A stretch of DNA of 64,000 nucleotides from Myxococcales bacterium (lineage in GTDB: Bacteria; Myxococcota; Polyangia; Polyangiales; Polyangiaceae), in contig PLXW01000088.1 in NCBI GenBank assembly GCA_003151595.1, forward strand, positions 24,233-88,232, written 5' to 3'. Each line of letters opens with the position of its first letter. Position 1 is the first letter of the stretch. The translations under genes were made by a program, and so were the position numbers. Below the pieces are notes generated by a model. That model saw only the letters and a program-made list of their open reading frames with translations. It made no database searches and was not told the DNA's origin. Positions 58,934 to 64,000 of this stretch are shown in pieces.

Positions 58934-58945
58934 CTCGAGGCTCAT
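58859..58945 (-). CDS. 28-residue peptide made of the repeat tail
   Basis: Its ATG at 58945 overlaps the TGA of the XRE antitoxin (ATGA), so it could be cotranslated. The product is MSLE plus the 24-residue tail EASTDEELQALL...LATLEDE, an acidic amphipathic helix. The same tail occurs at 59547 and 61241. It may be a real small protein, or just the frame carried in by the repeat. Confidence 0.4.
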   Translation of the reverse strand: MSLEEASTDEELQALLDQLELLATLEDE

Positions 58946-59256
58946 GCCGCCTTGCGCGGCTTCCTCTTTCGGGGCGCGGTCGACACGAGCGAAACGCGAA
59001 GCCGCGTGCCCGTAGCCTTCGCGAATCGCTCCAGCGTCGAGAGACTCGGCTTCGCCGCACCGCTCTCGAGGCGGGCGATGGTGGACTGCGACGTGCCCAT
59101 TCGCTCCGCCAGCTCTTCTTGCGAGAGCTTCGCCTTGGCCCTCGCCTCGATGAGCATGCTCGCGAGAGCGAACTCCTCCTCGAGGGCGTCGTAGCCCGCC
59201 TTGAAGCCAGGCTCCTTCATCCAGCGTTTCTTGAGCTTGCTCACCGGCGTCGGCAT
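58942..59256 (-). CDS. XRE-family antitoxin
   Basis: 104 residues from the ATG at 59256, whose A overlaps the toxin's TGA (TGATG); a GTG one codon earlier is possible. The helix-turn-helix at about 44-85 reads AKLSQEELAERMGTSQSTIARLESGAAKPSLSTLERFAKATG, followed by a basic tail. With the RelE/HigB-like gene directly upstream this is the toxin-first order of higBA-type modules. The antitoxin should bind its promoter and neutralise the toxin. It looks intact while the toxin's N-terminus does not. Confidence 0.85.
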   Translation of the reverse strand: MPTPVSKLKKRWMKEPGFKAGYDALEEEFALASMLIEARAKAKLSQEELAERMGTSQSTIARLESGAAKPSLSTLERFAKATGTRLRVSLVSTAPRKRKPRKAA

Positions 59257-59474
59257 CACACGACCTCCTTTGCCCTGGCGCGCGCCACGTCGAGCGCGCG
59301 CGGGGGAGTCTTCTGCGTCTTCTTGGTAAACGCTTGGACGACGACCACACGCTCGCCGGAGACGGTCACATAGAGCGCGCGTGCGATTCCGTCCTTCCCT
59401 TTCATGCGCATCTCCCAGAGCTTCCCTTCGAGGTGTTTGACGTGCGGCTCGTGTATCGCAAAAAAGAGATACAC
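59256..59474 (-). CDS. RelE/HigB-type toxin, N-terminus disrupted
   Basis: The C-terminal part is a clear Gp49/HigB-like toxin: EPHVKHLEGKLWEMRMKGKDG, ARALYVTV and VVVQAFTKKTQKTPPRALDVARARAKEV. The frame is open upstream through the tail repeat at 59547-59621, but no ATG occurs. The first usable start is a GTG at 59474, giving 72 residues instead of the usual ~105-115. Residues between the repeat and EPHVKHL do not resemble the family's N-terminus. The toxin is therefore probably damaged or depends on an unusual start. It is coupled to the XRE antitoxin. Confidence 0.6.
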   Translation of the reverse strand: MYLFFAIHEPHVKHLEGKLWEMRMKGKDGIARALYVTVSGERVVVVQAFTKKTQKTPPRALDVARARAKEVV

Positions 59475-59546
59475 GCCACGGACGAGCCGATGACGATCGA
59501 CGACGCCGTGGAGAAGAGAGCGCGCTCCTCTTTCGAGACGGAGCGC

Positions 59547-59621
59547 GTATTCGTCTTCGAGCGTGGCGAGAAGCTCGAGCTGATCGAGCAGCGCCTGCAG
59601 CTCTTCGTCGGTGCTCGCCTC
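59547..59621 (-). repeat. 75-bp tail repeat, read-through copy
   Basis: The same 25 codons as at 58859, but the stop TAA is TAC (Tyr), so the frame continues through the following hairpin (arms 59522-59528 and 59540-59546) into the toxin frame. It starts 20 bases after the beta-lactamase-family gene's stop. Confidence 0.85.
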
Positions 59622-59641
59622 GGGCCGTCGAAGGTCTCTCT

Positions 59642-61201
59642 TCAGTGCGGCACGAGCGCGCGCGCGAGTTGCATGAACTCGCGCTGACTCAGTCGCTTCG
59701 ACCGCTCCTCGTTGGCACTGTCGAGCATTCGCACGACGACGAGGTGGGCGCTCGGTATCACCAGGACCATCTGCCCGAGGTAGCCCTCGGCCGCGAATCC
59801 GAAGGCGCCCGTGGCTTCGCGACGGACCTGGATCTTGGCGGCGTTGAGCGCATCGAACACCGTGGCGTAGTCGCCGATGGGGAGCGGAAGCGTGATGCGA
59901 CTCAGCTCCTCGGGAGCGACGCTCTTTCCGTAGAGGTCGTGGAACTTGTCGACCAGGCGCGCCGGCACGGCGTGGTCGCGAAGCGCCGCTTCCGCGGCGG
60001 CAGGCAAGGTCACACGCTCGTCGTCGTAGGCGATCCACCACAGAAGACCGCACGTCGGATCGTCGGCCTGCGACGGGCGCGTGGACTCGGCGATGAATCG
60101 CGGATCGAGGATCTGCGCGCCGTTCCATTGGCCCGCGTCGAGCATCAGTTGCCCGACCTTCGCGAAGTCGAGCGGATGAATCTGCAAGCCGGCCATCCCG
60201 TGCGGGTTCCCCGCGGCGTCGTGCGACCATGTCACGTCACGGACACCGAGCGGGAGGAACAGGCGCGCGCGGAGGAAGTCGTCGAGCTTGGTGCCCGATG
60301 CGCGTTCGACGACCCCAGCGAGCAGGTTGACCGCCTTGTTGTTGTAGAAGAAGCGCGTCCCCGGCGCGTCCGTGAGCTCGGCTGCCAGCGCGAGCTGCAC
60401 GAAATCCGGACTGCGATAGACCTCGTCGGTGATGCGGCCGGCCTGCAGGCCCGAGGTGTGATTGAGCAACATGCGCAGCGTGATCTGCTCTTTGCGCCCT
60501 TGCCGCCACTCCGGGTAGAAGCGCCAGACGGGCTCGTCGAGCGACGCGATGCGGCCGTCGGCGATGAGGATCCCGATAGCCAGCTCGACGACGGACTTCG
60601 TCGCGGACATCGCCTCGATTGGGTACGTGTAGCCGCCGAAGTACCAGTCGCCGACGAGCCGCCCGTTGCGCAGGACGACCACGGCGCTGGAGCCCGCGTC
60701 CTCGGACGCGCGCAGGAGACGATCGAGCGCCGGGCGATCGATCGCTTCGGCCTCGGGTGAGCTGCGCACGAGACCCGCGCCGACGCCCATCTCGCGCGCA
60801 CGCGCCTCGGCGAGCTGGCGCGCTTTCGCGACGACGATGGGAAATCGCGGGTCGCCGCGCACGCTGTCGAGATCGTGATCGACGGCGTAAGCCGGGCCGT
60901 AAACGCGATGCGTGGCCGCGCGATCGAGCCACACGAACGCTTCGTCGATCTGCTTCGCGCGCGACGCCGCGCACGCGCCGCTGTAGGCGACTTCGCCGGT
61001 CTGGTCGCCGGCGTCCCACGCCTCGCGGTACGCGACGAGCGCGGATGATGCGTCCCCTTTGCGGAACAGCGCGTCCGCCTCGTCGGCGCGCTTGTGAGCG
61101 CTCGCCGATGCGGCCGATGTCGAAGGCGTGGGGGCGCGCGAGTCGACGATCGCAGGCGAGCAACCGAGGAGCAGGAGGGGGAGCAGTGCCGAGGCGCGCA
61201 T
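59642..61201 (-). CDS. Beta-lactamase-family serine hydrolase lipoprotein
   Basis: 519 residues. The signal ends in LLLLGC (Cys14). An N-terminal TPR-like region (about 38-135: ADEADALFRKGDASSALVAYREAWDAG) precedes a class C-type beta-lactamase/esterase domain with SATK at 199-202 (Ser199, Lys202), YNN at 286-288 and LLNHTSGLQ. The third KTG-like motif is not obvious. Such proteins are usually peptidases or esterases rather than true beta-lactamases. Its upstream edge carries another repeat copy and its downstream edge the read-through copy. Confidence 0.83.
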   Translation of the reverse strand: MRASALLPLLLLGCSPAIVDSRAPTPSTSAASASAHKRADEADALFRKGDASSALVAYREAWDAGDQTGEVAYSGACAASRAKQIDEAFVWLDRAATHRVYGPAYAVDHDLDSVRGDPRFPIVVAKARQLAEARAREMGVGAGLVRSSPEAEAIDRPALDRLLRASEDAGSSAVVVLRNGRLVGDWYFGGYTYPIEAMSATKSVVELAIGILIADGRIASLDEPVWRFYPEWRQGRKEQITLRMLLNHTSGLQAGRITDEVYRSPDFVQLALAAELTDAPGTRFFYNNKAVNLLAGVVERASGTKLDDFLRARLFLPLGVRDVTWSHDAAGNPHGMAGLQIHPLDFAKVGQLMLDAGQWNGAQILDPRFIAESTRPSQADDPTCGLLWWIAYDDERVTLPAAAEAALRDHAVPARLVDKFHDLYGKSVAPEELSRITLPLPIGDYATVFDALNAAKIQVRREATGAFGFAAEGYLGQMVLVIPSAHLVVVRMLDSANEERSKRLSQREFMQLARALVPH

Positions 61202-61240
61202 CTGATTTTCGATCGCGCTCGAAGCGTGCGCCAGGTGCTC

Positions 61241-61384
61241 TTATTCGTCTTCGAGCGTGGCGAGAAGCTCGATCTGATCGAGCAGCGCTTGCAGCTCTTC
61301 GTCGGTGCTCGCCTCGGGCGTCTTGCTCCGAAGATAGCGGTTCGCGGAGCTGACCGGATCTCCCGTTCGGCGTGCGTGGCATCA
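61241..61384 (-). pseudogene. Gene fragment ending in the tail repeat
   Basis: On the minus strand about 45 codons are open before the repeat's TAA: DPVSSANRYLRSKTP then the EASTDEEL... tail. No start codon lies in frame before an upstream TGA, so this is the 3' end of a lost gene or the longest relic of the repeat's parent. The 75-bp repeat itself is 61241-61315. It ends 40 bases before the start of the beta-lactamase-family lipoprotein. Confidence 0.55.
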
Positions 61385-61495
61385 CGCCACGCTCACGCAC
61401 GCGCGCGACACCGGATGCGCTCGCCGGGTTGACGCGGCCTCGCGAAATCCACGCTGGCGCGCGCGATGCAAGCGATGCCGCGCGAGGTGACCACC

Positions 61496-61906
61496 ATGTC
61501 GATAAAGAAGCTGTTCCTTGCTGCGCCGCTGGCGCTCGCCCCGCTCTTCGCGGTCGCGTGCGATCATCCGGCGTATCCCCCCGCGCAGACGACGTCGGGC
61601 GTCCAGCTCGTGTCGCAGACGCCGAGCGAGAAGGACATCGAGACGATCTCCGCCGAGCGATGCACGCGCGAAGCTCGATGCGGCAACGTCGGCCAAGGGC
61701 TCTCGTACCAGACGCGCGCCGCGTGCATGCAGGACGTCGGGAAAGACAATCGAAGCGAGCTCACGAACGGCCCGTGCCCGCACGGCATCCTTGGCGACAA
61801 GCTCGAGAAATGTCTGAGCGAGGTCAGGTCGCAGCGTTGCGACAATCCGTTCGACACGCTCTCACGCATCAACGCCTGCGCGCGACCCGCCCTCTGCGTC
61901 GAGTGA
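61496..61906 (+). CDS. Cys-rich lipoprotein (DUF6184-like)
   Basis: GAGGTGA lies five bases before the ATG. 136 residues with a signal ending in LFAVAC. The mature part has eight cysteines in the order ISAERCTREARC, AACMQDV, GPCPHG, EKCLSEV, QRCDNPFDTLSRINAC, PALC. This matches, from memory, a myxobacterial lipoprotein family annotated DUF6184, often found near natural-product genes; that link is not tested here. No obvious partner is adjacent. Confidence 0.72.
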   Translation: MSIKKLFLAAPLALAPLFAVACDHPAYPPAQTTSGVQLVSQTPSEKDIETISAERCTREARCGNVGQGLSYQTRAACMQDVGKDNRSELTNGPCPHGILGDKLEKCLSEVRSQRCDNPFDTLSRINACARPALCVE

Positions 61907-62070
61907 TGGATTCGGCGGGGCATGACCGCTCGTTCGACGACGCGCTGGTCCAGGCGGTGAACGAGATGAGCGCGTCCATCCCGGACCTCTGCGTCAAGAC
62001 GAACAGCATCTCGGACACCGGCAGGTCGTTTTCGACGACGCTCGGTGCCGGCAACGTCTACGGGAGTTGA
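61906..62070 (+). CDS. Possible small coupled protein
   Basis: The ATG overlaps the preceding TGA (TGATG). The 54-residue frame has a plausible helix (DDALVQAVNEMSASI) but no homology I recognise and no own ribosome site. The overlap alone is weak evidence. The region to 62200 is otherwise empty. Confidence 0.25.
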   Translation: MDSAGHDRSFDDALVQAVNEMSASIPDLCVKTNSISDTGRSFSTTLGAGNVYGS

Positions 62071-62202
62071 GTCCAACGCTCAGGTCGGCACCGAGGCTGT
62101 TGCAATTCGTCATGCCTGCGAGGGAGCCGAACTGACAAGGCGATCTTGCCTTTCCATGGGTGGGTGGAGCACGCGATGCGCCCGCTGGTGATCCCGACGC
62201 GC

Positions 62203-62256
62203 GACAAAAGACGACGAGCCCGCTCACCTGCGCGAACGGGCTCGTCGCTCTTTGTC
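62203..62256 (-). terminator. Strong intrinsic terminator (bidirectional)
   Basis: CGACGAGCCCG (62212-62222) pairs exactly with CGGGCTCGTCG (62237-62247) around a 14-base loop. Further GACAAA/TTTGTC pairing extends it outward. On the minus strand the stem is followed by TCTTTTGTC, a short T run, 27 bases after the stop of the gene at 62274. On the plus strand CTCTTTGTCT follows. It is the clearest terminator in the window. Confidence 0.8.
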
Positions 62257-62273
62257 TCTCGGGCTCTCTGCTT

Positions 62274-62834
62274 CTACGCGCCCCCTCCCCCGGGCGCGTT
62301 CACGACCGGGAGCGCCGTCGCGCCCGCGGTGGCCGGCGCGTTCGATGTCGTTACGGCCGAAGACTTCGCCGGGGCCGCCGGCGCGGCGGGATCGACCAGC
62401 GATCCCTTGATCTTCTGCTTCTGGCGCTTCCCCTTCGTGCCGCGCGCTTCCCGCGTGGCACGCGCGAGGAGGACGGCCTTCGCGCGAACATCGGCGGTGA
62501 CCGCCGCGGGCTTGCGCGTGGAGAAACCGAACTCGCCCACCTCGACGCTGTCACCGCCGAAGTGGCCCACGACCCAGTTCCGTAGCGATCGGTCGAGCGA
62601 GGGGAGCCGGGTTTCCGCCTCCTTTCGCTCTGCGACCGCCGTTGTGTACGCCGCGTGCGCTGCGGCGGCGGCCGCCCGCTTGTCGAGGCTCTCCTGGTAG
62701 ATCGCGATCGCGTCGGCGGGCTTCAATAGCTGCCCGTCGTCCGGGATCTCGGTCTTGGCGTTGCGGATGTACTTCTTGATGGCGCTGATGCGCTTCGTGT
62801 TCTGGGTGACGGTCTTGTCGTTGCTCTGGTTCAT
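62274..62834 (-). CDS. Hypothetical protein with Ala-rich helix and low-complexity tail
   Basis: 186 residues from the ATG at 62834. No signal peptide. Residues ~1-75 are helical and charged (TKRISAIKKYIRNAKTEIPDDGQLLKPADAIAIYQESLDKRAAAAAAHAAYTTAVAERKEAE), then a compact LRNWVVGHFGGDSVEVGEFGFSTRKPAAVTADV segment, then a Lys-rich stretch and an Ala/Pro/Gly tail. The middle segment is the most conserved-looking part; I do not recognise the family. It is followed by a strong terminator and preceded by a gene-free region. Confidence 0.65.
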   Translation of the reverse strand: MNQSNDKTVTQNTKRISAIKKYIRNAKTEIPDDGQLLKPADAIAIYQESLDKRAAAAAAHAAYTTAVAERKEAETRLPSLDRSLRNWVVGHFGGDSVEVGEFGFSTRKPAAVTADVRAKAVLLARATREARGTKGKRQKQKIKGSLVDPAAPAAPAKSSAVTTSNAPATAGATALPVVNAPGGGGA

Positions 62835-63068
62835 GGTGGTCTCTCTTTCAGTGCGAGGCGTTGACGTTGACGTGGATGGGTTTCGAGGCGTTGGTTTGCG
62901 TTGCGTCCATGAAGACAAGAGTACGGGGGGTCGGTTTCAGATCCTGAAACCACGGCCTCTCGGTGTTTTGGCTGCGAAACCGCGCTGACCACGCGTGGGC
63001 CGACGCGACCCTCGTTTTCGTCGATGGATTTGGCCGCCGGCCGCGGGGCTCGGGCATGAAGCCGGAGA

Positions 63069-63497
63069 ATGGAGCGCGATCGAACGTGGGGGACGCCCGT
63101 CCTCGGCGTGGTCGCGACGGACCATGCGAGGTCTCGCCTCCATCAGGCCAAGGCGAGGGCCGACCAGGCGTGGTCGCGACGAGACAACGCGAGGTCTCGC
63201 CTCCATCGGGCCAAGGCGAGGGCCGACCAGGCGTGGTCGCGACGAGACAACGCGAGGTCTCGCCTCCATCAGGCCAAGGCGAGGGCCGACCAGGCGTGGT
63301 CGCGACGAGACAACGCGACAGTCTCGCTCGGACGCGGCGAGGGCGAGCGCCGACGATGCCTCATCGGCGCGGGAGCACGCCGGGTGTCGCTCGGACGGGC
63401 AAAGGCGAGCTCCCAAGAGCCCTGGTCGCGACGGGACCACACGACGTCTCGGCTCCATCGGGCCGAGGGGGGGCCCGGACAGGCGTGGTCACCATGA
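63069..63497 (+). CDS. Possible repeat protein with 21-residue units
   Basis: This frame has a high third-position GC by eye. It reads ARSRLHQAKARADQAWSRRDN three times with almost no change, then diverged units, for 142 residues. Twenty-one residues equal three heptads, compatible with a basic coiled coil. The ATG has only a GGAG immediately adjacent to it. Because other frames are also open, coding status is doubtful. Confidence 0.3.
   Translation: MERDRTWGTPVLGVVATDHARSRLHQAKARADQAWSRRDNARSRLHRAKARADQAWSRRDNARSRLHQAKARADQAWSRRDNATVSLGRGEGERRRCLIGAGARRVSLGRAKASSQEPWSRRDHTTSRLHRAEGGPGQAWSP
63106..63317. repeat. 63-bp tandem repeat, about 3.3 copies plus diverged copies
   Basis: GCGAGGTCTCGCCTCCATC recurs at 63126, 63189 and 63252, exactly 63 bases apart; the units differ at only a few bases. 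A diverged copy (ACGACGTCTCGGCTCCATCG) follows at about 63428-63491. The period is a multiple of three, so every frame keeps its own repeat. Confidence 0.9.
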
Positions 63498-64000
63498 GAG
63501 CGAGGGTCCGCTGCGGGGGTATCCAAGCCGCGCAGTCGCACCTTTGTTTCGGGAGCCGGTCGATTTCAAGCAACCCGTTTCGCAAAAGATCCGATGGGAC
63601 AATTAGGGGCTCTGAGTTCCATGCAACCGCTCCATGCTCGCTCAATCCGTTTGCACCCGAACTTTCGGGCGGGCTCGCTCGGCCTCTCGGCGCCAGAGAC
63701 CCCCGCGAGTCCCAGACCGAGAAGCTGGAGCCCGCGCGGCTCGCGGGCGATGGAACCGGCGGCAGTCGCCGTCGTCGGCCCAGCGCGCGGGACTTCTGCG
63801 TTGCCAGGAATGGATGCAGATCATGAGGAGCGACCCGTACCTGGTGTCACCCAAAAGGGTGACGCATTGATCGGATCTGGCCGGCGTAGGGGAATTTTCG
63901 GGACTTCGCTCGCGTTCGCGGTTCATGAAACGAGACGAGGCTCGTGACTGGGCATACTCGGAGTTTGGTCGGACCGATCTGGGTGACGCGCGTAGGACCG

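Larger units (their letters stand above)
62835..64000. other. Region without a confident gene
   Basis: Several frames are open here on both strands because of base composition and a 63-bp tandem repeat, but none has homology or a good ribosome site. 63500-64000 contains nothing I can support. The start of a gene beyond the window cannot be excluded. Confidence 0.4.

Noticed and set aside
62937..63458. Minus-strand repeat frame with RPRVVSSRPRLVGPRLG units
   Set aside because: A mirror reading of the same 63-bp repeat; no start signal and no reason to prefer it over the plus frame.
1..64000. tRNA, rRNA, CRISPR arrays, insertion sequences and prophage genes
   Set aside because: Looked for T-loop motifs, repeat-spacer patterns, transposase or integrase motifs; none seen. 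The 63-bp and 75-bp repeats do not have a spacer structure like CRISPR.

Overview
The window is dense, high-GC bacterial chromosome. The gene content points to a Myxococcota bacterium of the Polyangia type. It has three Hanks-type Ser/Thr kinases, an FHA/sigma-54 activator, many large Asp/Ala/Gly-rich lipoproteins with 'DAG' low-complexity linkers behind a lipobox, PEGA/TPR envelope proteins, and choice-of-anchor-like repeat lipoproteins. I saw no rRNA, tRNA, CRISPR array or intact insertion sequence. The assignment rests on gene content, not on a computed phylogeny.

Layout. 0-3.1 kb: a phospholipase D-like protein cut by the window edge, then a cytochrome c lipoprotein and a secreted phosphoesterase lipoprotein. 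3.3-5 kb: a PaaI-type thioesterase, an HxlR regulator and an EthD-like protein with two matching 17-bp operator-like palindromes. 5-10.2 kb: H1-like protein, monoacylglycerol-lipase-like hydrolase, AdoMet decarboxylase, MFS exporter, two opposed histidine-kinase remnants and a J-domain protein. 10.2-14.3 kb: a lipoprotein / TPR-PEGA protein / FHA-sigma54 activator / kinase block. 14.5-26.7 kb: lipoproteins, NudC with a coupled EF-Tu domain-2-like protein, an M20 carbamoylase-type hydrolase, a 1278-residue kinase-ATPase-TPR protein, a CruF-like membrane protein and a ChrA transporter. 26.7-36.4 kb: decayed pirin and haloperoxidase genes, a quinone oxidoreductase, a DUF4139 lipoprotein with an OmpA-like insert, a DUF2293 / 2OG-oxygenase pair and a truncated nitronate monooxygenase.

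37.3-46.2 kb is the most interesting region: a probable biosynthetic cluster. Seven minus-strand genes, nearly all overlapping, encode an FAD/NAD(P)-binding protein, an ATP-grasp ligase, an MFS exporter, a class I aminotransferase, a GGPP-synthase-type prenyltransferase, a UbiA enzyme with homogentisate-prenyltransferase signatures and a tocopherol-cyclase-like protein. A Pyr4/PaxB-like membrane terpene cyclase converges on the last of them. Together they suggest a prenylated aromatic (tocochromanol-like or other meroterpenoid) that is further conjugated by an amide ligase and exported. I know of no described pathway with this combination.

47-56 kb holds a second kinase / PEGA-type protein / surface lipoprotein block (with a probable seven-bladed propeller), then a 1340-residue lipoprotein made of five repeated two-domain units. 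56-62 kb holds an ImmA/IrrE peptidase, a collagen-like propeller lipoprotein, a damaged RelE/HigB-XRE toxin-antitoxin module and a beta-lactamase-family lipoprotein. These are peppered with a 75-bp repeat that encodes the same 24-residue C-terminal tail and stop. The last kilobase carries a 63-bp tandem repeat and no confident gene.
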